Assembly (NCBI RefSeq): GCF_022678645.1
Contig: NZ_JALBWV010000001.1
Coordinates: 62,001-126,000, forward strand
Length of the DNA: 64,000 bases
Direction of reading: 5' to 3'
DNA from: Saccharopolyspora soli
Lineage (GTDB): Bacteria; Actinomycetota; Actinomycetes; Mycobacteriales; Pseudonocardiaceae
The translations under genes and the position numbers were made by a program. The notes beneath the pieces are model-generated. The model was not told where the DNA came from and made no database searches. It saw only the letters and a program-made list of their open reading frames with translations. Below, in pieces: positions 53,067 through 61,762 of this stretch (position 1 is the stretch's first letter; every line of letters starts with the position of its first letter).

Positions 53067-53875
53067 CACACCTCCCCGGACGCGGCCAGCTGGCCGCGGA
53101 AGAGCAACCTCGCCGCACCCATCATGAGTCCGTTGAGCACGATGCCCGCGACACCGATCACGAAGACACCGGCGAACATCTGGCCCGGTTGCAGCGCCTG
53201 CGCCTTGCTGACCAGCGTGGCGCCCAGCCCGGCCGGGTTGCCGACCATCTCGGCGACCAGCGTGAGCACCAGCGCGATCGACAGCCCCAGCCGCAGGCCG
53301 ACGACGATCGACGCGGTGGCGGCGGGCAGCCGGATCTTCCACAGCTGAGCGGGTCGCGACAGCCGCAGGACCACGCCGACCTCGACCATGCGGGCCTCGG
53401 TGCGCATGCCGCTGACGGAGTTGAGCAGGATCGGCCACACCGCCGCGTAGAAGCTCACCAGGATCTCCATCTGCACCGAGAAGCCGAACAGCAGCACGGC
53501 CACCGGTACGAACGCCACGATGGGCAGGGCGCGCAGGGCTTCCAGGCTGGCCATGGAGTAGCGCCAGACCGGGCGGACCAGCCCGAGCACAGCGCCCGCC
53601 GCGACGCCCACGACACCAGCCAGCGCCCAGCCGCTGAGCGCCGCGACGAGCGTGTGGCTGAGCGCGGTCCACAGTTCCCCGGTGCTGCTCAGCTCACCGA
53701 GCCCGACCGCGACGTCCGTCGGCGGCGGCAGGTAGGAGAAGTCGAGCAGCTTCGTGCGCACGGCCACCTCCCAGAGCACGAGCCCGAACGCGAACACGGC
53801 GATGCCGACGAAGTTGATCCGCCGCCACATCGCTCGTCCGGTGCTCGCAGTGTTGGCCTGGGGACGCTCAGTCAT
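53066..53875 (-). CDS. ABC transporter permease (SsuC/TauC type), first subunit
   Basis: A 269-residue permease is homologous to its neighbour. It has FAFGLVLWEVAVRTKLLDFSY split around helix 1, SLEALRALPIVAFVPVAVLLFG and an EAA-type loop with LRLSRPAQLWKIRLPAA. The ATG at 53875 is preferred to GTG 53881 because GAGG lies five bases before it. It overlaps the ATPase gene by eight bases. Two different permeases imply a heterodimeric channel. Confidence 0.9.
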   Translation of the reverse strand: MTERPQANTASTGRAMWRRINFVGIAVFAFGLVLWEVAVRTKLLDFSYLPPPTDVAVGLGELSSTGELWTALSHTLVAALSGWALAGVVGVAAGAVLGLVRPVWRYSMASLEALRALPIVAFVPVAVLLFGFSVQMEILVSFYAAVWPILLNSVSGMRTEARMVEVGVVLRLSRPAQLWKIRLPAATASIVVGLRLGLSIALVLTLVAEMVGNPAGLGATLVSKAQALQPGQMFAGVFVIGVAGIVLNGLMMGAARLLFRGQLAASGEV

Positions 53876-54686
53876 GTCCACCTCGCTCGCCGGTGCGGGC
53901 CGGGACGCCGACGTCGTGGCCCAGCGCCTCGTAGACGCGGTGCCGCAGCTCCAGGTAGTCCGCCCGCTCCTTGGTGGTGATCTGGTGCCGGGGGCGGTCC
54001 AGCGGAACGTCCAGGGACAGGCCGATCGCCGCCGGACTGCCCGCCAGCACCAGAACGCGGTCGCTGAGGTAGACCGCCTCCTCGACGTCGTGGGTGACGA
54101 ACACGATGGTCGTCGCGGTGAGTTCCTGCACCTTCTGCAGCTGGTCCTGCAGGGAGGCTTTGGTCATCGCGTCGAGCGCTCCGAAGGGCTCGTCCATCAG
54201 CAGGACCTTCGGGCGCATGGCCAGCGCACGGGCGATCTGCACGCGTTGCTGCATCCCGCCGGAGAGCCGCCAGGGGTATTCGTCGGCTCGCTCGGCGAGG
54301 CCGACCATGCTCAGCGCCTCATCGACCCGTTCGTCGCGCTGCGGGCGGTCGAATGTCGCCTCGATGCCCAACGCGACGTTGCGGCGCACGGACCGCCACG
54401 GCAGCAGCGAGTGCGCGTAATCCTGGAACACGGTGACCACGCCCTCCGGCGGACCGTGCACCGCCGTGCCCTCGTGGTGGACCGCGCCTGCCGAGGCGGG
54501 CAGCAGTCCGCCGAGCACGCGGAGCAGGGTGGTCTTGCCGGAGCCGGACGTGCCGAGGATCGACACGAACTCGCCGCGGGCCACCGAGAAGTCGAGGCCG
54601 TGCAGGATGTCGAACGGGCCGGACACCCCGGGCAGGGTGACCGCGACACCGTGGCAGGTCAGGCTCTCGTTCGCTGCTGTGGTCAT
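53868..54686 (-). CDS. ABC transporter ATP-binding protein (SsuB/TauB type)
   Basis: A 272-residue ATPase has Walker A GTSGSGKTT, Q-loop VFQDYAHSLLPW, signature LSGGMQQRVQIARAL, Walker B VLLMDEPFGALD and switch His in VFVTHDVEEAV. It powers the importer with the permeases that follow. Its start overlaps the isochorismatase-family stop by ATGA, so the hydrolase and importer are one operon. Confidence 0.93.
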   Translation of the reverse strand: MTTAANESLTCHGVAVTLPGVSGPFDILHGLDFSVARGEFVSILGTSGSGKTTLLRVLGGLLPASAGAVHHEGTAVHGPPEGVVTVFQDYAHSLLPWRSVRRNVALGIEATFDRPQRDERVDEALSMVGLAERADEYPWRLSGGMQQRVQIARALAMRPKVLLMDEPFGALDAMTKASLQDQLQKVQELTATTIVFVTHDVEEAVYLSDRVLVLAGSPAAIGLSLDVPLDRPRHQITTKERADYLELRHRVYEALGHDVGVPARTGERGGHD

Positions 54687-55417
54687 GACGTCGGTAATCC
54701 CATCGGCTCGGTCTCGGGCACCTGGTCGCCGCAACCGCGCAGCTGTCGGCTCACCCAGGCGGAGTCCACAACGGACCCGTACTTCATCTGGATGTCGAAG
54801 AGGTTCGCGGCGTGCGCGAACGGTGACCGGTCGAAGCAGGCGTCCTCGACGACCAGCACGCGGTAGCCGTGCGAGGCGCCGTCCACCACCGTGGCCCGCA
54901 CGCAGCCGGAGGTGGTCGTGCCGGTGACGATCAGCGTGTCGACCAGGTGCGCGTGGAGGTAGGTCAGCAGTGGCGTGCCGAAGAAGGCACTCGCCTTGGC
55001 CTTGGCGAGCACGTACTCGTCGTCGCGCGGCTCCAGTTCCGGCGGGAACGGTGCACCGTGGACCAGCCGCGCGGTCTCCGGTCCCCGGCTGAGCTTGATC
55101 GCCCCGCCGACGAACGCCGCGTCGTCGGGCGCGCCGCGGGTGAGCACGCGCGGAATGCCGAGATTCCGTGCCGTGCCGAGCAGATCGCGGATCGCGGGCA
55201 ACCGGCGCCAGCCTTCGGGACCGCAGCCCGTCGGGTAGTCCGGTCCGCCGTCCTCGCCGGGCCTGCGGCCCAGGAACGACAGCGTGACGTCGACGACGAC
55301 CAGGCAAGGTCGAAGCCCCATCGGCACCGCGTCGCCGAACCCCGCGGCGCGCAGCCTCCGCTGTTCCTCCGCCGGGACCAGGTCGGCCCAGGCGGTGTTG
55401 CCGTTGCGGTCGGTCAT
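54683..55417 (-). CDS. Isochorismatase-family amidohydrolase (maleamate/N-carbamoylsarcosine type)
   Basis: A 244-residue hydrolase has the catalytic triad visible: Asp in VVVDVTLSF, Lys in VLAKAKASAFFGT and nucleophile Cys in TTSGCVRATVVDGASHGYR. Relatives hydrolyse maleamate in nicotinate breakdown (NicF) or N-carbamoylsarcosine. Being embedded between the substrate-binding protein and ATPase genes of an importer suggests that it acts on the imported compound or a product of it, releasing ammonia. The exact substrate cannot be read from sequence. Confidence 0.82.
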   Translation of the reverse strand: MTDRNGNTAWADLVPAEEQRRLRAAGFGDAVPMGLRPCLVVVDVTLSFLGRRPGEDGGPDYPTGCGPEGWRRLPAIRDLLGTARNLGIPRVLTRGAPDDAAFVGGAIKLSRGPETARLVHGAPFPPELEPRDDEYVLAKAKASAFFGTPLLTYLHAHLVDTLIVTGTTTSGCVRATVVDGASHGYRVLVVEDACFDRSPFAHAANLFDIQMKYGSVVDSAWVSRQLRGCGDQVPETEPMGLPTS

Positions 55418-55421
55418 CACG

Positions 55422-56390
55422 TCACCGCTGCGCAGCCACGAGGCTGTTGAGGTCGACGTCGCTGTTGAACCCGTCGGCGTCGCGCATGGCTTGCAGCCAG
55501 ACCTGGAGATCCTGGGGACGGACCTCGCTGGTGTAGGTGGGCAGCTTCGCCTCGGTGATCACCCGGTCCGGCAGGCCGGTGTACTGCTTGAGCGCCTGGC
55601 GCGCCTGGGCGTCGTTGGCCGCGATGGCCCCCTGCGCCTCGTCGAGCGCGGCCCGGAAGTCAGCGATGACGTCCGGGTGCTGGCGGGCGAAGTCCTGCTG
55701 GGCGATCCAGAAGATCGCCGACAGTTCGGGGGCGAGCTTGAGGTAGGGGTCGCCGAGGTTGACCGCGTCCGGGCTGTGCAGCACGTTCGTGGCGAACGGC
55801 ATCACGGTCTCGACCGCGTCGATCCGGCCGGATGCCAGCTGGTCGGCCTGCGCGGGCCCGTCCACCTGGACGATCTTCACGCTGTTCGGGTCGACGCCCT
55901 CGCGCTTGAGCCATGCCTTGGTGGCCACGTGCACCGTTCCGGTCTCGGTCAGCACGCCGAGCGTCTTGCCCGCGAGTTGCTTGACGTTGGTGACGCCGGT
56001 TTTCCGGGAACCGATCAGGAAGCCGGTCTCGTTGCCGGTGACGTCGACGGTGGCCCCGGCGACCTGCGTGACCTTGATGCCCTGCTGCGCCGCGGTGATC
56101 AGGGTCGTCGGCACCGACAGCGCGACGTCGAAGGAGCGTCCGAGCGCGCCCGGCAGCGTGCCGATGTTCTCGACCTTGGTGAACTCCACCTTCAGGTTGT
56201 GCTTGGCGAAGATGCCCTGCTGAAGCGCCACCTGGACGGGCAGGGCAGCCGCGTTGGAATTGTGCGCGATCTTCAGCGTCCGGGGATCGCCGTCCCCGGC
56301 CGAGCCGGAATTCGTGGCGCCCGTGCAGGCGACCAGGGTGATCGCGAGCAGCCCGGCGATGGCGCTGGCCGCGAGACGGCGGATGGTCAT
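55422..56390 (-). CDS. ABC transporter substrate-binding lipoprotein (SsuA/NMT1 type)
   Basis: A 322-residue lipoprotein has a type II signal with lipobox LVAC (TLVACTG near residues 19-24), then a periplasmic-binding fold of the nitrate/sulphonate/taurine class: LPVQVALQQGIFAKHNL, VALSVPTTLITAAQQGI, LAGKTLGVLTETGTVH and GRIDAVETVMPFATNVL. GAGGAG precedes ATG 56390. It is the first gene of the minus-strand importer operon and has a promoter candidate at 56519-56548. Confidence 0.92.
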   Translation of the reverse strand: MTIRRLAASAIAGLLAITLVACTGATNSGSAGDGDPRTLKIAHNSNAAALPVQVALQQGIFAKHNLKVEFTKVENIGTLPGALGRSFDVALSVPTTLITAAQQGIKVTQVAGATVDVTGNETGFLIGSRKTGVTNVKQLAGKTLGVLTETGTVHVATKAWLKREGVDPNSVKIVQVDGPAQADQLASGRIDAVETVMPFATNVLHSPDAVNLGDPYLKLAPELSAIFWIAQQDFARQHPDVIADFRAALDEAQGAIAANDAQARQALKQYTGLPDRVITEAKLPTYTSEVRPQDLQVWLQAMRDADGFNSDVDLNSLVAAQR

Positions 56391-56518
56391 GAACGACTCC
56401 TCGTGGCAGTGGTCGTGGAGGCAGTGATCGGGCGGCGTGATCGGGCAGCGGGATCGGACACTGGGTAGACCCACCGAAGAGTGGACCTGTATATGAAACT
56501 CACTGTCCTGGGGAGCGG

Positions 56519-56548
56519 ATAGTAGAGATCCGGCTGGACGGGCGTCAA
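56519..56548 (-). promoter_or_regulatory. Sigma70-type promoter of the importer operon
   Basis: On the minus strand TTGACG (56548-56543) and TACTAT (56524-56519) are separated by 18 bases. Transcription would start near 56512, giving a leader of about 120 bases. A CCTGTATA half-match to the operator at 56649-56662 lies in that leader near 56487. Confidence 0.55.
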
Positions 56549-56620
56549 GGCCCGTTTCGTCCGGGTTAACAGGTCATCGTTGCTGCACAAAATGCGGAGA
56601 AATGGGCGAGGTGTGCCACC

Positions 56621-56649
56621 TTGACACCCATATTTCGCTCTCCTAATGT
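56621..56649 (+). promoter_or_regulatory. Sigma70-type promoter of the molybdenum hydroxylase operon
   Basis: TTGACA (56621-56626) and TAATGT (56644-56649) are separated by exactly 17 bases, close to the consensus. The expected start near 56656 lies inside a palindrome, so the promoter is probably repressed by a regulator bound there. Confidence 0.75.
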
Positions 56650-56662
56650 CCTGCATACAGGA
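56649..56662. promoter_or_regulatory. Palindromic operator TCCTGCATACAGGA
   Basis: TCCTG and CAGGA are perfect inverted arms around CATA, overlapping the end of the -10 box and the expected transcription start. The size and symmetry suit the IclR-family regulator encoded at 63230 at the end of the same operon. Repression is the likely mode. Confidence 0.6.
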
Positions 56663-56687
56663 TTTATTGTCTCCAATGGTGGTCCAT

Positions 56688-57329
56688 ATGAAGCTTGCTT
56701 CCGAGTTCTCCGTTCCCGCGTCACCGGAGGAGGTCTTCCCGCTGTTCTTCGACCCGGACACGATGCGCGCCTGCATACCGGGCTGCGAGGAACTGGTGCG
56801 GATCGACGAGCGGACCTTCCGCGGGCGACTGGTGAACGAGATCGCCCACGTGCGGTTCTCGGCCGGGTTCTCCGCCGAAATCCAGTCGCTCACCGAGCCC
56901 AGCGAAGTCGCGGCCGTGCTCAAGGGCGAGGACCGCCGACTCGGCAGCTCGATCAAGATCGACGCACGGCTCACCGTCCGCCCGGACGGCGCGGGCAGCG
57001 TCATCGGCTACGAGATGGACGTGGCGCTGTGGGGCAAGCTCGGCCGCCTGGGCGAGCCGATCATCCGGCGGCGCAGCCGCGAGGTGGAGCTGGAGTTCGC
57101 GAAGTCGCTGACCGCCGCCGCCAGCGGCGAGCCGATCGGGGTCGCGAAGCAGCCGAAGACGACGCCTGCACCAGCCATCGCGGCCAAGCCCGCCGCGCCG
57201 GAACCCGCTGTGGTCCCGAGCGCGCCGGATGACGACGCGAACCTGCGGAGACTCGCGATCGCCAGTGCCGCGATAGCGGCGCTGGCCTTGATCATCTCGC
57301 TGATCACCGCCGTGAGACGAGGACGCTGA
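56688..57329 (+). CDS. CoxG-like SRPBCC protein with C-terminal membrane helix
   Basis: A 213-residue protein has a CoxG/SRPBCC domain (1-145: MKLASEFSVPASPEEVFPLF, MRACIPGCEELV, then KIDARLTV-type strands), an Ala/Pro-rich linker and a membrane helix (about 188-208) before RRGR. CoxG proteins anchor molybdenum hydroxylases of the CO dehydrogenase family to the membrane and help electron transfer. ATG 56688 has GGTGG five bases upstream; an in-frame ATG at 56676 is possible. It is the first gene of the operon and overlaps the next (TGATGG). Confidence 0.85.
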   Translation: MKLASEFSVPASPEEVFPLFFDPDTMRACIPGCEELVRIDERTFRGRLVNEIAHVRFSAGFSAEIQSLTEPSEVAAVLKGEDRRLGSSIKIDARLTVRPDGAGSVIGYEMDVALWGKLGRLGEPIIRRRSREVELEFAKSLTAAASGEPIGVAKQPKTTPAPAIAAKPAAPEPAVVPSAPDDDANLRRLAIASAAIAALALIISLITAVRRGR

Positions 57330-58168
57330 TGGCCCACCTGCACCGACCCGAGACGCTCGCCGAAGCCTGCGCGTTGCTGGCCGAGCTGGACGATCCGATG
57401 GTCTACGGCGGCGGCACCGCCATCCAGATCCTGCTCAAGCAGGGGATCCTCTTCGCGGACAACTTCGTGGACCTGGCACTGATCCCAGGTCTGCGGGAGA
57501 TCGGGCGGAACGGCTCCGAGCTGCGCGCCGGGCCGATGGTGAGCGTGCGCCGGATGGAGACCGACCGCCAGGTCCGCGAATTCGCGCCGCTGGCCGCGTC
57601 CGCCTACCGGAACGTGGCCAATCCCCGCGTCCGCAACACCGCCAGCGTCGGCGGCAACATCGCGCACGGCGATTACCGCCTCGATCCGCCCACCGCGCTG
57701 CTCGTGCTGGACGCGACGGTCGACGTCGCTTCGGTGCGCGGCACGCGTTCGATCCCGGTGCGCGAGTTCTTCGTGGACTTCCAGCTCACCGCGCTGGAAC
57801 TGGACGAGCTGATCACGGCAATCCGCATCCCGGCCGTGCCGCCGCGCGCGGCGGGCCGGTTCGTCAAGAACAGCAGCCTGAGCGCCAATGACTGGCCCTG
57901 CGCGTCAGCCGCCGTGCTGGTGGTCGATTCCGGCGCCAAGCGCGAGGTCCGCATCGGCCTGGGCGCGGTGGCCCCGGTGCCGCGTTACGTCTCCTTCGAT
58001 GCCACCGGTCTGAACGACCAGGAGGTGGTGGACGCGGCGATCGAAGCGATCGCACCAGCTGTCGAACCGATTCCCGACGTGCGCGGAGGTGTCGAGTACA
58101 AGGAGCGGCTCGCGCGCGTCACCGTCGAAGACGCCGTCCGCGGCGCATGGAAGGACCTCGATGCCTGA
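57329..58168 (+). CDS. Molybdenum hydroxylase FAD-binding subunit (CoxM-like)
   Basis: A 279-residue medium subunit of xanthine dehydrogenase/CO dehydrogenase-type enzymes shows YGGGTAIQIL in the first FAD motif, NPRVRNTASVGGNIAHGDYRLDPP split over the second (ASVGGN), and a C-terminal CO_deh_flav_C region. It passes electrons from the iron-sulphur subunit to an acceptor. It overlaps the large-subunit gene by eight bases. Confidence 0.92.
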   Translation: MAHLHRPETLAEACALLAELDDPMVYGGGTAIQILLKQGILFADNFVDLALIPGLREIGRNGSELRAGPMVSVRRMETDRQVREFAPLAASAYRNVANPRVRNTASVGGNIAHGDYRLDPPTALLVLDATVDVASVRGTRSIPVREFFVDFQLTALELDELITAIRIPAVPPRAAGRFVKNSSLSANDWPCASAAVLVVDSGAKREVRIGLGAVAPVPRYVSFDATGLNDQEVVDAAIEAIAPAVEPIPDVRGGVEYKERLARVTVEDAVRGAWKDLDA

Positions 58169-60518
58169 GAGCCCGTCGTCATCGACCACCGGCCTCCCGA
58201 CGCCGCTGGACTCCGGATGGGTCGGCGGCCGACGTGCGCGCTACGACATGTCCGGGCGGGTTCGCGGCACCATCGGACACGTTGGCGACCAGCCCGCTGG
58301 CGTGTGCGCGCACGTGGCCGTGCACCGCAGCACTTGGCCGCACGCGACCATCCGCGCGGTGCACATCGAGGACGCCTTGGCGATGGAGGGCGTCTACGCG
58401 GTGGTCACCGGCGCTGACCTGCACAAGCAGTTCGGCGACCGGCTGCTCACCGGTCCGGCGTTCGCCGATCAACCCGCCCTCGCCTACGACAAGGTCCGCT
58501 TCGTCGGTGAGCCGGTGGCAGCCGTGCTGGCCGCGGATCTGGCGACCGCCCGTGAAGCCGTGGACGCGATCTTCGTCGACTACGACGAACTGGAACCCGT
58601 GTACGACCTGGACGACGCGTTGCGCGGCACCTCGTTCGTGCACGACGAACTGCGCCCGTCCGCGGTCTTCGGCGACCTGCGCCACCTCAGCGGTGTCCGC
58701 GACACCAACGTCAACTACGAGTACATCCTGCGGCACGGCGAACCGGAGGAAGCCGCGGCTGGCGGCGCGCGCACCGTCAGCGGCGAGTTCTGGGCGCCGC
58801 CGACCCACCACGTGCCGATCGAGCTGCCGTCCACCACGGCGTGGGTCGAAGGCGACCGCCTGGAGATGCTCACCACCACCCAGACGCCTTCCTACGTCCG
58901 CCAGACCGTGGCCGACCTGCTGGACCTGCCGCTGAGCCGGGTGCGGATCATGACCCGGCCGCTCGGTGGCAGCTTCGGCGCCAAGATGTACGACCGCCTC
59001 GAACCGCTGGCAGCCGCGCTGGCGTGGCACACCCGGCGCAAGGTCCATCTCCCTGCCTCGCGGGAGGAATCGTTCCTGCTCACCACGCGGCACGGCGCTC
59101 GGGTCCGGTCCAGCCTCACCGCCGGGCCGGACGGCGAGCTGGTGTCGGCGATCGCCGACGTCGAGTACGACACCGGCGCCTACGCCGACGTCGGCCCGCG
59201 GATCACCGCCAAGTCCGGCATGGTCTCGCCGGGCCCGTACCGCATCCAGCACGCGGGCGTGCGGTCCCGCTGCGTCTACACCAACAAGCCCTCGGCCGGA
59301 CCCTTCCGCGGTTTCGGCGTGCCGCAGGTGACGTGGTCGCACGAGACGCTGATCGACGAGCTGGCGCACGAACTCGGCGAGGACCCGTACCAGTTCCGGC
59401 GCCGCCACCTGCTCCGCGAGGGCGACATCGCTTCGACGGGCACCCGGATGCACAGCGCCGACTTCCTCGGCTGCTTGGACGCGGTCGCCGAGCGCATCGG
59501 CTGGGACACCCCGCTGGAACGCGGCGCGGGGCGCGTCCGCCGTGGTCGCGGGGTCGCCGTCGGCGTGAAGGCGGTGCTGACTCCGACCATCGCCAACGCG
59601 ACGCTCCAGCTCAACCAGGACGCCTCGGCGACGCTGCTGATCAGCACGGTGGACATGGGGCAGGGCAGCGACACGATCATGGCGCAGATCGTCGCCGACG
59701 TGCTGCGGATGGACAGCCACCGCGTGCACGTCGTGAAGGCCGACACCGACGTGACCCCGTACGACACGATCACCGCGGGCAGCCGCTCCACCTACCACAC
59801 CGGCAACGCGGTGCGCCGGGTCGCCGAGGCCATGCGCACCCGGCTGGTCGAGCTCGCCGCCGAACAGTCCGGTCAGGACGCCAGCGAGCTGGAGCTCGTC
59901 GCGGACGGGGTGCGGCACACCGGCACCGGGCACACGGCGCCGATCTCCGAGCTGATCCGGACCCGGTTCGGCGCGCGGGGCGCCACGCTGACCACCGAGG
60001 CGAACTTCACCTCGACCTGGGCGCCCTACGACAAGGAGACGGGCCGGTCGGAGAAGGTGACCGAACACTGGTTCGCCGGTGCGGTCGGCGTCCGGCTCGC
60101 CGTGGACACCGCCACCGGCCGCGTCCACATCGAGCACCTGGCGGTGGCCGGGGACGTGGGCCGGGCCATCAACCCCACGCTGGTGGAACAGCAGCTCACC
60201 GGCGCGGCGATCATGGGCATCGGCCACGCGCTGTTCGACCAGCTGGTGATCTCCCAGGGCCAGCTCGTCAACGGCACGCTGCTGGACTACCAGCTGCCCT
60301 CGATCCGCGACCTGCCCGATGAGCTAACGCCGATCGTCGTCGAAAGTCCGCACGCCGACGGCCCGTTCGGGGCCAAGGGCGTGGGGGAGACCGGAATCCT
60401 GGCGGTGGCCCCCGCGATCGGCAACGCGATCCGGGACGCCCTGGGCATCCGCCTGACCCGGCTCCCGCTGACTCCCGAGAGCATCGTCACCGCGCTGAGC
60501 GAGGAAGCCACCCGATGA
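58161..60518 (+). CDS. Molybdenum hydroxylase large subunit (CoxL/XdhB family)
   Basis: This 785-residue catalytic subunit binds molybdenum cytosine dinucleotide. It shows GRVRGTIGHVGDQPAGV, the molybdopterin loop RPLGGSFGAKMY, the active-site region SAGPFRGFGVPQ, DMGQGSDTIMAQI and the catalytic-Glu motif GAKGVGETGILA. The CO dehydrogenase cysteine loop (AYRCSFR) is absent, so the enzyme should hydroxylate an aromatic or N-heterocyclic carbon rather than oxidise CO. Its operon partners (UbiD, hydrolases) point to a heteroaromatic acid. Confidence 0.92.
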   Translation: MPESPSSSTTGLPTPLDSGWVGGRRARYDMSGRVRGTIGHVGDQPAGVCAHVAVHRSTWPHATIRAVHIEDALAMEGVYAVVTGADLHKQFGDRLLTGPAFADQPALAYDKVRFVGEPVAAVLAADLATAREAVDAIFVDYDELEPVYDLDDALRGTSFVHDELRPSAVFGDLRHLSGVRDTNVNYEYILRHGEPEEAAAGGARTVSGEFWAPPTHHVPIELPSTTAWVEGDRLEMLTTTQTPSYVRQTVADLLDLPLSRVRIMTRPLGGSFGAKMYDRLEPLAAALAWHTRRKVHLPASREESFLLTTRHGARVRSSLTAGPDGELVSAIADVEYDTGAYADVGPRITAKSGMVSPGPYRIQHAGVRSRCVYTNKPSAGPFRGFGVPQVTWSHETLIDELAHELGEDPYQFRRRHLLREGDIASTGTRMHSADFLGCLDAVAERIGWDTPLERGAGRVRRGRGVAVGVKAVLTPTIANATLQLNQDASATLLISTVDMGQGSDTIMAQIVADVLRMDSHRVHVVKADTDVTPYDTITAGSRSTYHTGNAVRRVAEAMRTRLVELAAEQSGQDASELELVADGVRHTGTGHTAPISELIRTRFGARGATLTTEANFTSTWAPYDKETGRSEKVTEHWFAGAVGVRLAVDTATGRVHIEHLAVAGDVGRAINPTLVEQQLTGAAIMGIGHALFDQLVISQGQLVNGTLLDYQLPSIRDLPDELTPIVVESPHADGPFGAKGVGETGILAVAPAIGNAIRDALGIRLTRLPLTPESIVTALSEEATR

Positions 60519-60976
60519 CCACCATCACCTTGACCGTCAACGGCACCACCCACCGGGTCGAAGTCACCGACTCAACCCTGCTGCTCGACGTGCTGCGCGA
60601 GCAGATCGGCTGCACCAGCGCCCGCGAGGGCTGCGGGGTCGGTGCGTGCGGCGCGTGCACCGTGCTGGTCGGCGGCATGAGCGTGTCCAGCTGCCTGGCG
60701 CTGGCGCTGCGCTACGACGGCGCCAGCATCACCACCGCCGACGGGCTCGACGAGAACGACGACGTGGTGTCCGCGTTCGTGGACTGCAGCGCCGCCCAAT
60801 GCGGTTACTGCATCCCCGGATTCGTGTTGATGTCCCGCGAACTGCTGGCGGAGAACCCGCAGCCGACCGAGACCGAGATCGCCGATCACCTGGAGGGCAA
60901 CATCTGCCGGTGCGGGACGTATCCGGAGATCCGAAAAGCAGTCGCCACGGCGGCGGAGCGGAGGGCTGCGCGATGA
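60515..60976 (+). CDS. Molybdenum hydroxylase [2Fe-2S] small subunit (CoxS-like)
   Basis: A 153-residue subunit has two [2Fe-2S] clusters. The ferredoxin-type set is GCTSAREGCGVGACGACTV with the fourth Cys in SSCLALAL; the helical-domain set is AAQCGYCIPG with NICRCGTYPE. It completes the three-subunit hydroxylase with the two genes upstream. It is coupled to both neighbours by ATGA overlaps. Confidence 0.94.
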   Translation: MTTITLTVNGTTHRVEVTDSTLLLDVLREQIGCTSAREGCGVGACGACTVLVGGMSVSSCLALALRYDGASITTADGLDENDDVVSAFVDCSAAQCGYCIPGFVLMSRELLAENPQPTETEIADHLEGNICRCGTYPEIRKAVATAAERRAAR

Positions 60977-61758
60977 AACTGACGACCAGCTGGGGAGAAC
61001 TCGCCGCGCTCGACGAGGGCACCGGCGAACCGGTGCTGCTGCTGCACTCGCTGGCCCAGCGCGGCGAGCTGTGGCGGCCGCTGATCGACCGCATGGCGCC
61101 GCACGCACGGGTGCTGGCCATGGATGCGCGCGGCCACGGTGACTCCACATGGGACGAAACGCCGTTCTCGGTGCAGGACCTGGCTGAAGACGCAGCGCGG
61201 CTGATCACCGAGCTGGACGCCGGTCCGGCCGCGGTCGCCGGGATGTCGATGGGCGGCTGCGTCGCGATCGCGCTGGCCGCCACCCACCCGGAGTTGGTGC
61301 GCAGCCTCGTCCTCGCCGACACCACCGCCTGCTACGGCCCGGACCGGCGCGAGCAGTGGGAGCAGCGCGCGCAGGTCGCCCTGGCGAAACCGCGCCGGGA
61401 GCAGACGACGTTCCAGCTCGACCGCTGGTTCTCCCCGGAGTTCGTGGCAAGCGATCCCGCGGAAGTGGCGCGAGTGGTGGAGATCTTCGTGCGGACGGAC
61501 TCGCGCGCCCACGCGCAGGCGTGCCGGGCGCTGGGCGATTTCGACGGCACCGCGCTGCTCGCTTCGATCGCCTGCCCGACGCTGGTGGTGGTCGGCGAAC
61601 ATGATTACGCCACCCCACCGGACATGGCGCGTACCCTGGCCGACGGCATCCCGGACGCCGAATTGCGGGTGTTCACCGAGGCGCGGCACTTCAGCGTGCT
61701 GGAGAAACCGGACGCGAAGGACCTGGTCGTCAGCCACCTGCTCGGCAAGGAGGCGTAG
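60973..61758 (+). CDS. Alpha/beta hydrolase (PcaD/NicD-like)
   Basis: A 261-residue hydrolase has oxyanion region LLLHSLAQRGELW, nucleophile elbow AGMSMGGC, acid VVVGEHDYATPP and base EARHFSVLEKP. It is similar in size and order to 3-oxoadipate enol-lactonases and to N-formylmaleamate deformylase. Within an operon that hydroxylates and decarboxylates a ring acid, a deformylase or lactone hydrolase role is plausible. It overlaps coxS by ATGA. Confidence 0.83.
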   Translation: MKLTTSWGELAALDEGTGEPVLLLHSLAQRGELWRPLIDRMAPHARVLAMDARGHGDSTWDETPFSVQDLAEDAARLITELDAGPAAVAGMSMGGCVAIALAATHPELVRSLVLADTTACYGPDRREQWEQRAQVALAKPRREQTTFQLDRWFSPEFVASDPAEVARVVEIFVRTDSRAHAQACRALGDFDGTALLASIACPTLVVVGEHDYATPPDMARTLADGIPDAELRVFTEARHFSVLEKPDAKDLVVSHLLGKEA

Positions 61759-61762
61759 CCCC

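Noticed and set aside
56688-60976. Carbon monoxide dehydrogenase (CoxGMLS)
   Set aside because: The large subunit has GPFRGFG in place of the AYRCSFR active-site loop, and UbiD and hydrolase genes follow. A ring hydroxylase is more likely.
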